Shown: positions 1 through 7,465 of the stretch, piece by piece
Position numbering within the stretch: the stretch's first letter is position 1
Layout of the letters: every line of letters begins with the position of its first letter
DNA from: Acidobacteriota bacterium
Lineage (GTDB): Bacteria; Acidobacteriota; Terriglobia; Bryobacterales; Bryobacteraceae
Assembly (NCBI GenBank): GCA_005808475.1
Contig: SYLY01000040.1
Coordinates: forward strand, 1 to 64,000
Direction of reading: 5' to 3'
Length of the DNA stretch: 64,000 nucleotides
Made by a program: the position numbers and the translations under genes
Notes under the pieces: generated by a model
Databases searched by the model: none
What the model was told of the DNA's origin: nothing
What the model saw: only the letters and a program-made list of their open reading frames with translations

Positions 1-97
1 AGGCCGTGTCTACTTCGTTGCGCTTGCTCACCGTGCTCACCATACCGTCAAGTATGCCTCCGCGCGCTGAGCGGCGCGCGCCTCGTATTCACGGCCT
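1..97. repeat. Long imperfect inverted repeat (hairpin)
   Basis: The top strand folds on itself. Bases 1-8 pair perfectly with 90-97 (AGGCCGTG/CACGGCCT), 20-23 with 76-79, 26-30 with 68-72 (GCTCA/TGAGC), 32-36 with 62-66 with one wobble, and 41-45 with 52-56 (CATAC/GTATG) around a six-base loop. The right arm runs through the stop codon of the leftward esterase gene that ends at 89. It could be a dispersed intergenic repeat, a transcription end structure or a structured RNA. There is no T-run. The left end may extend beyond the window. Confidence 0.55.
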
Positions 98-1885
98 TCT
101 CACGCGATTCGCCTCAAACCCCTGTGAGAAGTGCGGGCTAGCCGTCAGCGACATCGCCGACTTCCAGCCTCCGGCGCGTTGAATGGCCGGGACGAAGAAC
201 TTGTCCTCGAACTCCTTGTCCGTGCCCTGGAATGCTGCCGCTCCGCGCACCGCGGAAGGCCGGCCATACACGGCGGCGGCGAACCGGGCCCAGATGGCGG
301 CGTTGCCGGAGCCAACCAGTTCCGGGGCTCCGGTCGCTTTGTCCTCGAGCCAGCGGAGCGCGGTGAGGACGTCCTGGACGCGCGCCTGATCCTCGGTCAC
401 ATTGAACGTGACGAAGTGGCTGCGAGTCCGGTCGCGCGGGGCGGCGGCGCTGCCTGTTTGAAACGCATCGATCGCGAGCACCGGCCGGCCCGACGCGAGG
501 GCGGCCGCCGCTTCCGGAAGCTTCCACGCTTCCGCCGCGCCGCCCGGATGCAGAGCCAGCAGAGGCGCGCCCGCGCCGTCTTTCCAGATCCCCGGCACAC
601 GGTCGTCCACGCTGGGCCGGCTCAGGATCACGCGATCGCCCTGCGCGCTCGATTCGACGCGCTCGGGCCGAGACGCATGCAGCGCGTGGCGTAGCAAACG
701 GCGCTTCTCCTCGGGATCGGCGATGGCCGCCACTTGCGCCGCGGCGCGCATTTTCCACTGTTGGAACAGCGCGTCGTAACTCAGCGCTCCGGCCGGCAGC
801 GCGCGGCCATGCAAGGCGAGCATGTCCTGCGGTTTCTCCAGGCGTATGTTCTGTTCCTTGTAGGATTCCCAGTTGGAGTCCTGCTTCAGGTGCTTGGCGA
901 AGAAGCGGTACATCGCTTCGCGGGAGTCCTTGTTGTAGTTATGCGGCGCGTCGATGCGGACCGCCTCCACCAGGCTCGCGCGGTCGTAGAGTTCGTAGAT
1001 GCCCTTTGTCGCGGGATACTCGTTCTCGAGCGTATTTTTGGTCCAGTCGCCCGTGGCTGAGACCATCAGCATGGGCCGGGGCGCCATCATGCCGCCGAAC
1101 TCGACGTTGAAGGCGCGATCGCGCAGCCCGGGGGCGTTCTCGCAGACCGAGCCGCCCTGCATGATGCCGGAGATCATGTTGACGGGGACGGACACCTTGA
1201 CGCGGTCGTCGAGCGCGGTGAGCAGAAACGTTTGGGTGCCGCCACCCGAGGCGCCGGTCGCGCCGATCTTGTCCGGATCGACATCGGGCAGCGACTGCAG
1301 GAAGTCGACCGCGCGGATCGAATTCCAGGTTTGCAGCCCCAGCGCGTGGAATCCCCACAGTTGCTCGGCCTTGCCGCCGAAGGCGTGGCCGGTCTGGATC
1401 GTGTCGTTATAGCCAACCATGTCGTAGGCGAACACGACGTATCCCTGCCGTGCGAGATTGATGCATCGGGCGGGGATGGATCCAAGGGCGCTGTGCTCGA
1501 TGCGGCCGTAGACCCAGTGGCCGTGGGGCGACGCGATGCCCGGGAACTTGCCCTGCTTGCCCGCCGGGCGGTACAGGTTGCCGCCGAGCCAGTATCCGGG
1601 CAGCGTTTGAATCAGCACTTTCTCGATCGAGTAGTCACGATTGACGATCTTGCCGAAGACCTGCGGTGTGAGCGGCGTTTTGGCGGGCATGGGGTCGAGC
1701 CCGGAGGACATCTGGATCTGCTGGCGCAGGTGCTTCTTGCGCGCTTCCCATTCGGCCAGGTTGCCGAACTTCGGCATGGCGAACACCGTGTTGGTATCGT
1801 TGATCCGCGTGTTGCGCGTGTCGGAGGCGGGGACCTCGGCAAGGGCAAGCGCGGCGGGAATGGCGAGGGCGAAGGCGAACCGCAT
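89..1885 (-). CDS. Acetyl-xylan-esterase-like alpha/beta hydrolase, secreted
   Basis: A 598-residue protein that probably removes ester groups from polysaccharides outside the cytoplasm. It begins with a Sec-type signal peptide (MRFAFALAIPAALALA). The hydrolase core carries the nucleophile elbow GATGASGGG with Ser213, and a plausible catalytic His in DAPHNYN further on. The first ~400 residues match the multidomain esterases common in Acidobacteriota and Planctomycetes. The C-terminal third has a second, weaker alpha/beta-hydrolase look (LLALHPGGAAEAW). The start at 1885 is preferred over an in-frame codon at 1918 because the signal peptide begins there and a -10 box lies 7 bases upstream. 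The exact substrate cannot be read from sequence. Confidence 0.85.
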   Translation of the reverse strand: MRFAFALAIPAALALAEVPASDTRNTRINDTNTVFAMPKFGNLAEWEARKKHLRQQIQMSSGLDPMPAKTPLTPQVFGKIVNRDYSIEKVLIQTLPGYWLGGNLYRPAGKQGKFPGIASPHGHWVYGRIEHSALGSIPARCINLARQGYVVFAYDMVGYNDTIQTGHAFGGKAEQLWGFHALGLQTWNSIRAVDFLQSLPDVDPDKIGATGASGGGTQTFLLTALDDRVKVSVPVNMISGIMQGGSVCENAPGLRDRAFNVEFGGMMAPRPMLMVSATGDWTKNTLENEYPATKGIYELYDRASLVEAVRIDAPHNYNKDSREAMYRFFAKHLKQDSNWESYKEQNIRLEKPQDMLALHGRALPAGALSYDALFQQWKMRAAAQVAAIADPEEKRRLLRHALHASRPERVESSAQGDRVILSRPSVDDRVPGIWKDGAGAPLLALHPGGAAEAWKLPEAAAALASGRPVLAIDAFQTGSAAAPRDRTRSHFVTFNVTEDQARVQDVLTALRWLEDKATGAPELVGSGNAAIWARFAAAVYGRPSAVRGAAAFQGTDKEFEDKFFVPAIQRAGGWKSAMSLTASPHFSQGFEANRVRRP

Positions 1886-1892
1886 AGCGGGA

Positions 1893-1922
1893 ACTATACC
1901 GAGGAAAAGCAATCCCACGCAA
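1893..1922 (-). promoter_or_regulatory. Promoter of the esterase gene, leaderless type
   Basis: On the bottom strand TTGCGT (1922-1917) is followed after 18 bases by TATAGT (1898-1893). Only 7 bases separate the -10 box from the ATG at 1885, so transcription should start at or next to the start codon. No ribosome binding site fits in between. Confidence 0.6.
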
Positions 1923-1975
1923 GTACTAAAGTTCGGCGCGGGAGCCGTCGATAGGCACTGTGAAGCCCAAAGCGG

Positions 1976-2323
1976 ATGCTAAAGCCGATGTCTGATTTCA
2001 CTCCGGATACCGACGCACTGCTCATGCAGTTCAACAAGCTGATGCAGGATCTCCTGCGCGGCACCATGAACCGGAATACGTTCCGGCCCTGGGAGATCGA
2101 CCTGTTGCTCGATATCGAGCATTGCAATCTGAGGGACGGCAATCGCCGCGAGATTTTGCGACGGTATCAGAAGGCCGTGCAACGCAATGTCGACCGGGGT
2201 TCCTCCTCTTTGCTGAGGCTGTCGGAATACCTCGAGCGCAACCGGGTCCGGCGAGAAAAGCGCGCGGCCGATGCCGGCCAAGGCGCGGCGGTTCCGGCCG
2301 GTTCGTTCGACGACCGAGACTAG
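1976..2323 (+). CDS. Small hydrophilic protein of unknown function
   Basis: A 115-residue cytoplasmic protein with no signal peptide or membrane segment. The central part is helical and charged, with the notable stretch FRPWEIDLLLDI followed by a cluster of arginines (RREILRRYQKAVQR). From memory, short proteins of this pattern occur in other Acidobacteriota, but no function is known to me. A second in-frame ATG at 1988 (MSDFTPDTD) is an equally good start. The Arg-rich middle could bind nucleic acid or another protein; that is a guess. It stands alone between the divergent esterase gene and the following propeller gene, which has its own promoter. Confidence 0.7.
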   Translation: MLKPMSDFTPDTDALLMQFNKLMQDLLRGTMNRNTFRPWEIDLLLDIEHCNLRDGNRREILRRYQKAVQRNVDRGSSSLLRLSEYLERNRVRREKRAADAGQGAAVPAGSFDDRD

Positions 2324-2329
2324 CGGCAT

Positions 2330-2359
2330 TTGAAACGCCGGGCGGCCGCGGCGTATGAT
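2330..2359 (+). promoter_or_regulatory. Promoter of the PQQ-type propeller gene
   Basis: TTGAAA (2330-2335), an 18-base spacer, then TATGAT (2354-2359). The GTG at 2367 follows after 7 bases, the same geometry as the promoter at 1893-1922. This decides in favour of GTG 2367 rather than the ATG codons at 2355/2358, which lie inside the -10 box. Confidence 0.6.
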
Positions 2360-2366
2360 GGCCGTC

Positions 2367-3773
2367 GTGACTCGCTCTCTCCTCTCTCTTGCGCTTGCCG
2401 CGATTTCGCTCCCGGCGGCTGAATGGACCCGCTTCCGGGGCCCCAACGGATCGGGCATCGCGGAGGGCTCGGCTCTCCCCGAGGAGATCGGCGCGGGCAA
2501 GAACGTCGTGTGGAAGACGGCGATCCCGATGGGCAAGTCGTCCCCGGTGGTGACGGCGTCGCACATCTACCTGACCGCCCACGACGACGGCAAGCTGTTC
2601 ACGCTGGCGTTGGACCGCAAGACAGGCAAGATCCTGTGGCGGCGCCAGGCTCCGGGGCATCGCGACGAAAAGCGGCACAAGCTCAACGATCCCGCCGCTC
2701 CGACGCCGGTCTCCGACGGGACGAACGTCTACGTCTTCTTCGCCGGGTTCGGAATGGTCTCCTACACCAGCGACGGAGCCGAGCGATGGCGGCTGGCGAT
2801 GGGGCCATTCACCAACTTCCACGGGATGGGCGCGTCGCCCGTGCTCGCCGGCGGCAAGCTGCTGATGATCTGCGATCAGGATCAGCAGGCGTTTCTGACG
2901 GCGATCGACATGAAGACGGGCAAGCCGGCGTGGCGCGCCGAGCGGCCGGACATGGTGCATAGCTTCTCCACGCCCATCGCTCATTCGATGCCGGGCGGGC
3001 GGACGGAACTGATCGTGCCCGGCTCGTATCAGATCACCAGCTACGATGTCGACACGGGCGAACTGCTGTGGACGGTGCGCGGCCTCACCTATCAGGTGAA
3101 GTCGGTGCCGGTGATCAAGGACGGCATCCTCTACTTCAACGGCTGGGCGCCGGGCGGAGAACCGGCCGAGCGCCTGGAACTGCCCTCGTTCGAAGAGATG
3201 ATCAAGCTGCACGATTCGAACAAGGACGGCAAACTGGCGAAAGAGGAGATCCCCAAACCCTGGCAACCCGGCAACTGGGACATGCAGGATCTGGACAAGG
3301 ACGGTCTGTACAACTCGCGTGACTGGCTCTGCTACCAGATGCGGCGCACGTCCACCAACGCCACCATGGCCGTGAGACTCGGCGGCAAGGGCGACGTGAC
3401 CGGGACGCACGTGCTGTGGCGCTACGACAAGTCGCTGCCCGACGTGCCGGGCGTGCTGCTCTACAAGGACGTGCTGTTCCTGGTGCGCAACGGCGGCATC
3501 CTGCAGACGCTGAATCCGGTCACTGGCAAGGCGATCAAACAGGGTCGGCTCACGCACGCGATGGAGGACTACTACGCGTCGCCGGTGGGTGGTGACGGCA
3601 AGATCTACCTCATCGGCATGCAGGGCACGGTTTCCGTGTTGAAGGCGGCGGGCGAATGGGAAATCAGCGGCAAGGGCGAGTTCGGCGAAGAAGTGTTTGC
3701 CACGCCGGCCATCGCCGACGGACACATCTGGGTCCGCACCGCGACCGCTCTTTACGATTTCGCGAAGCAATGA
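2367..3773 (+). CDS. PQQ-type beta-propeller protein with EF-hand insert
   Basis: A 468-residue secreted protein with a signal peptide ending near LPAAEW. It then has WTRFRGPNGSG, the usual opening of PQQ-like (BamB-type) propellers in Planctomycetes and Acidobacteriota. Repeats such as LDRKTGKILWRR and DVDTGELLWTVRG mark the blades. Between blades there are two calcium-binding loops: residues ~283-294 (DSNKDGKLAKEE, a full 12-residue EF-hand) and one from ~308 (DLDKDGLYNSRD). No cytochrome or catalytic dehydrogenase signature is seen, so it may be a binding or scaffold protein rather than an alcohol dehydrogenase. The next gene starts inside its stop codon (ATGA), so the two are probably co-translated. 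Confidence 0.85.
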   Translation: MTRSLLSLALAAISLPAAEWTRFRGPNGSGIAEGSALPEEIGAGKNVVWKTAIPMGKSSPVVTASHIYLTAHDDGKLFTLALDRKTGKILWRRQAPGHRDEKRHKLNDPAAPTPVSDGTNVYVFFAGFGMVSYTSDGAERWRLAMGPFTNFHGMGASPVLAGGKLLMICDQDQQAFLTAIDMKTGKPAWRAERPDMVHSFSTPIAHSMPGGRTELIVPGSYQITSYDVDTGELLWTVRGLTYQVKSVPVIKDGILYFNGWAPGGEPAERLELPSFEEMIKLHDSNKDGKLAKEEIPKPWQPGNWDMQDLDKDGLYNSRDWLCYQMRRTSTNATMAVRLGGKGDVTGTHVLWRYDKSLPDVPGVLLYKDVLFLVRNGGILQTLNPVTGKAIKQGRLTHAMEDYYASPVGGDGKIYLIGMQGTVSVLKAAGEWEISGKGEFGEEVFATPAIADGHIWVRTATALYDFAKQ

Positions 3774-5485
3774 CCATGACCAGACCGGCATTGGCCCTCT
3801 TCGCGGCGCTTGCCTTCGCCGAAGAGTATACGCCCGGACCCGATTCGCGGCGCCAGCCCGGAGTCCCCAAGGGCACAGTCACCAAGCACGAGTGGACCAG
3901 CAAGATCTTCCCTGGCTCGGCTCGCGACTACTGGATCTACGCGCCGGCGCAGTATCGCAAGGGCAAGCCCGCCGCGACGATGGTCTTTCTCGACGGCGGG
4001 GGGTTCGTCAACGAGGCGGGTGCGTTCAAGGCGACGGTGGTCATGGACAACCTGATCCACAAGGGCGAGATCCCGGTGATGATCGGCGTGTTCATCAATC
4101 CGGGCGCGGTGGCGGCGGATGGCGCGGGCCAGGCTCGATTCACGCGCAGCTACGAGTACGACACGATCGGGCCGCGGTTCCCAGACTTCCTGGTGAAGGA
4201 GATCCTGCCCGAGGTGGCCAAGTCGTACGACCTGTCGCCCGACCCTAACGATCGCGGGATCTCGGGATCGAGTTCCGGCGGCAACGGATCGTTCAACGCG
4301 GCCTGGCAGCGGCCGGACGCGTTCCGCCGCGTGCTGAGCTTCATCGGCGGATTCACCAACCTGCGCGGCGACCACACCTATCCGTCGCTGGTGCGCAAGA
4401 TGGAGACCAAGCCGTTGCGCGTCTACCTGCAGGACGGAACCGGAGACGTCAACGTTCACAGCAATCAGGAACTGGCGCTGGCGATGAGGGACACGGGCTA
4501 CGACTACAGGCTGGTCATCGGAACCGAGGCCCACAACAGCAAGCACGGCGCGGCGATTCTGCCGGAAGCGCTCCGCTGGATCTGGCGCGAGCATCCAAAG
4601 CCCATCGAGAAGCCAATGAATGGCGGCCGCCACTTCGTGACCAACAACATCGCGGAGCCGGGCAAAGGTTGGGAGGTAGTGAGCGAAGGGCACGCTTCGG
4701 TGGAAGGGTTGGCGGCGGACGCGGCGGGCAACGTCTACTTCGGCGATCCCTCCGCCCATCGCATCCACAAGGCCGGCGCCGATGGCAGAGTATCGGTGTT
4801 CGCGGAGAAGACCGATGGCGCGCGGCCCGCGGCGTTCGACAAGAGCGGGCGGTTGCACGCGGTCCAGCCGGCCAGGCATCGCCTGGTCGCTTACGACGCG
4901 GCGGGGAAGCTGTCGGTGACCGCCACGGGCATCGACGCGCGCGATCTCGCCGTCACCGCCGGCGGCGCGATCTACGCCACCGATCCGGCCGCGCATCGCC
5001 TATGGTGGATCGGGCCGGGCGGAGCCAAGCGGGTAGTGTTCGAAGGCATCGACTCGCCGGTGACTCCTCGCCTCACTCCCGACCATTCGTTCCTGACCGT
5101 CACCGATTCGGTGGAGCGCTGGGTGTGGAACTTCCAGGTCCGCGCGGATGGATCGCTTTCGAACGGCGTGCCATTCCACCGGCTGGAAAATCCGGACGCG
5201 GTGGGATCGGGCACCTTGCGCAGCGGAGCGGCTGGCATCGCGATGGACATCGACGGGTTCCTGTACGTCGCGAGCAAGGTGGGCATCCAGATTTCGGACC
5301 CGCCGGGCCGGTCGCCGGGGATCTTGAACAACCCCGATCGAGTCGATCCGCGCGACGTGGTGTTCGGCGGCGCGGACCGCCAAACGCTGTACGTCTCGTC
5401 GGGCGGCAAGCTGTACCGGCGCGCGATTCGGAAGAGGGGTGCGACGCCGTGGGAGGTTCTGACTCCTCCCAAGCCTCGCTTGTAG
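3770..5485 (+). CDS. Esterase fused to SMP-30-like beta-propeller
   Basis: A 571-residue secreted protein. After a short signal peptide, residues ~20-285 form an enterochelin-esterase (Fes/esterase D)-type hydrolase with the elbow GSSSGG (Ser168) and a likely catalytic His in NSKHGAA. Residues ~300-571 are an SMP-30/gluconolactonase-like propeller (EGLAADAAGNVYFGDP, ASKVGIQISDPPG). Such a fusion suggests ester cleavage linked to lactone or sugar-acid hydrolysis or binding; this is inference. The ATG at 3770 overlaps the stop of the preceding propeller gene by four bases, and a second ATG lies at 3776. The stop at 5485 overlaps the -35 region of the next promoter. Confidence 0.85.
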   Translation: MTMTRPALALFAALAFAEEYTPGPDSRRQPGVPKGTVTKHEWTSKIFPGSARDYWIYAPAQYRKGKPAATMVFLDGGGFVNEAGAFKATVVMDNLIHKGEIPVMIGVFINPGAVAADGAGQARFTRSYEYDTIGPRFPDFLVKEILPEVAKSYDLSPDPNDRGISGSSSGGNGSFNAAWQRPDAFRRVLSFIGGFTNLRGDHTYPSLVRKMETKPLRVYLQDGTGDVNVHSNQELALAMRDTGYDYRLVIGTEAHNSKHGAAILPEALRWIWREHPKPIEKPMNGGRHFVTNNIAEPGKGWEVVSEGHASVEGLAADAAGNVYFGDPSAHRIHKAGADGRVSVFAEKTDGARPAAFDKSGRLHAVQPARHRLVAYDAAGKLSVTATGIDARDLAVTAGGAIYATDPAAHRLWWIGPGGAKRVVFEGIDSPVTPRLTPDHSFLTVTDSVERWVWNFQVRADGSLSNGVPFHRLENPDAVGSGTLRSGAAGIAMDIDGFLYVASKVGIQISDPPGRSPGILNNPDRVDPRDVVFGGADRQTLYVSSGGKLYRRAIRKRGATPWEVLTPPKPRL

Positions 5486-5507
5486 CCGGGCCGGGCCGCG
5501 TTATAAT
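5480..5507 (+). promoter_or_regulatory. Promoter of the beta-helix gene
   Basis: TTGTAG (5480-5485), 16 bases, then a perfect TATAAT (5502-5507). Eleven bases separate it from the ATG at 5519, so the leader would be about 4-5 nucleotides. The -35 box overlaps the last codons of the esterase-propeller gene. Confidence 0.6.
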
Positions 5508-5518
5508 CGGCCCGATCC

Positions 5519-7462
5519 ATGCTCCATCGAATCTTGATCGCTGTCGCGGCCTCGGCCGCGGCTTTCGCCCAGAACAACGCGACCCAGGCCGGCGAGTTCG
5601 TCGTCGAACATCCCACGTTGCGCAACCTCGGTTTCGAATGGCCCATTTCGGGCGACACCAACCGGAACGCGGCAGTGGCCGTGCGATTCCGCAAGAGCGG
5701 AGATTCCGCCTGGAGGCAAGGCCTGCCGCTGTTGCGGATCGGTGGAGAGAAGATCTACCGCCGGCGTGAGGGGCTCGACTACACCGTTCCCGATGGGTTC
5801 GCGGGAAGCATCCTCAACGTCCAGCCCGGAACCGAGTATGAATGCGAGTTCCGGCTCACCGATCCGGACGGCGTCACCGGAAAAGCCACGCACACTGTGA
5901 AGGTGAAGACGCGCACCGAGCCTCAGCCTTACGCGGGCGGCCGCGTCCTGCACGTGTATCCGCCCGACCACGACGGCGCGAAGCTCGAGCCCAACTTTAG
6001 CAGCATCCTGCACGCCTACTACGGCGCCGGTCTCGGCGACTGGAGCGTCGTGTGGGAGCAGCGCGCCAAACCGGGCGACACGATCCTGGTGCACTCCGGC
6101 ATGTACCGCAACGACCGGCTCAACTACGTCGACCCGATGATGACGCCCTTCGACGGCGTGAATTCGCTGACGCTCAAGGCGACCGCCGATCGTCCGCTCA
6201 CGATCAAGGCGGCGGGCGACGGCGACGTGGTGTTCGACGGCGCGGGCAACCACCGCATCTTCGACGTGATGGCATCGGCGCACCACATCTTCGACGGGCT
6301 CACTATCCGCAACACCGACGTCGGCTTCTTCGCCGGACAGAAAGAGGTCCTGGGCGCGGTGGGTCTGACGGTGAAGAACTGCCGCTTCGACAACGTCGGT
6401 TTCGGCGTCTGGACCGAGTACGCCGGATCGAGCGATTTCTACATCGCCGACAACATCATCCTGGGCCGGGACGACCGTTCGCGGCTGATCGGGTGGACGG
6501 GCTTCATGTGGGCGAGCGCGGGTCCGTTCGGATCGCACAAACTCAGCAGCTATTACGGGGTGAAGGTGTACGGTCCGGGGCACGTGATCGCGCGGAACTC
6601 GATCGCCTATTTCCACGACGCGATCGGCATCTCGACGTATGGGACGCCGGAGAAGGATCCGCACCGCCGCGCGTCGTCGATCGACATCTACGGCAACGAC
6701 ATGCACCTGTCGAACGACGATTTCGTCGAGACCGACGGCGGGGTGCACAACATCCGCGTGTTCGAGAATCGAGGCGTGAACGCGGCACACGGCGGATATA
6801 GCGCGCAGCCGCTGTTCGGCGGTCCGGTCTACTTCTACCGCAACATCCTGTACCATCAGCCGACGGGCGTCGCGTTCAAGCTGTCGGCCAAACCGGCCGG
6901 CATCTTCATCTGGCACAACACGCTGATCGGCGAGCACGGGATCACGGATCCGTATTCGAACGCGCACTATCGGAACAACCTGTTCCTGGGACGGGACACG
7001 CCCGGTAGAGGGATCATGACGTGGGCCAACGCCACGCCGGCGTACAGCAGCGACTACAACGGATTCCGTCCGAACAAGGGCGTGCTTCCGCAGTTCAAGT
7101 GGCTGGCTCCGAAGCCCGGCCAAACCGTATACGAGCCCAAGCCCGAGGACTGGCGGGCGTTCCCCACGCTCGGCGAGATGCGCGCGGCGACCGGCCAGGA
7201 GGCGCACGGCATCGAAGTGGACTACGACATTTTCGAGAATCTGGTTCCGCCCGATGCCAAGCAGCGCCACGCCGTCTATCACGCGATGGATCTGAACTTC
7301 CAACTGAAACCCGGCGGCAAGGCCGTGGACGCCGGCGCGGTCATCCCCACGCTCAATGAGGACTTCGCCGGACGCGCTCCCGATCTGGGAGCGCTCGAGT
7401 CCGGGAAGCCGCCGTTGCGTTACGGTCCGAATTGGTTGAAGAAAGAGCCGTTCTACCGGTAG
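5519..7462 (+). CDS. Right-handed parallel beta-helix protein, secreted
   Basis: A 647-residue protein with an N-terminal signal peptide (MLHRILIAVAASAAAFAQ). The middle (~230-500) has successive beta-helix turns typical of pectate-lyase-like and alginate-lyase-like proteins (FDGLTIRNTDVGFF, VKNCRFDNVGFGVW, YIADNIILGR). A fibronectin-like N-terminal part (~20-130) precedes it, with RLTDPDGVTGKATH. The C-terminus (APDLGALESG) is also typical of secreted polysaccharide-acting beta-helix proteins. No catalytic triad can be assigned with confidence, so lyase or glycosidase activity is inference. It converges on receptor 1 with a gap of three bases. Confidence 0.82.
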   Translation: MLHRILIAVAASAAAFAQNNATQAGEFVVEHPTLRNLGFEWPISGDTNRNAAVAVRFRKSGDSAWRQGLPLLRIGGEKIYRRREGLDYTVPDGFAGSILNVQPGTEYECEFRLTDPDGVTGKATHTVKVKTRTEPQPYAGGRVLHVYPPDHDGAKLEPNFSSILHAYYGAGLGDWSVVWEQRAKPGDTILVHSGMYRNDRLNYVDPMMTPFDGVNSLTLKATADRPLTIKAAGDGDVVFDGAGNHRIFDVMASAHHIFDGLTIRNTDVGFFAGQKEVLGAVGLTVKNCRFDNVGFGVWTEYAGSSDFYIADNIILGRDDRSRLIGWTGFMWASAGPFGSHKLSSYYGVKVYGPGHVIARNSIAYFHDAIGISTYGTPEKDPHRRASSIDIYGNDMHLSNDDFVETDGGVHNIRVFENRGVNAAHGGYSAQPLFGGPVYFYRNILYHQPTGVAFKLSAKPAGIFIWHNTLIGEHGITDPYSNAHYRNNLFLGRDTPGRGIMTWANATPAYSSDYNGFRPNKGVLPQFKWLAPKPGQTVYEPKPEDWRAFPTLGEMRAATGQEAHGIEVDYDIFENLVPPDAKQRHAVYHAMDLNFQLKPGGKAVDAGAVIPTLNEDFAGRAPDLGALESGKPPLRYGPNWLKKEPFYR

Positions 7463-7465
7463 CCG

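Noticed and set aside
2031-3791. A 586-codon bottom-strand frame opposite the propeller gene
   Set aside because: A GC-driven shadow; the top-strand gene has a promoter, signal peptide and clear domains.
5501-7303. A 600-codon bottom-strand frame opposite the beta-helix gene
   Set aside because: It is a shadow of the real gene, which has a consensus promoter and signal peptide.
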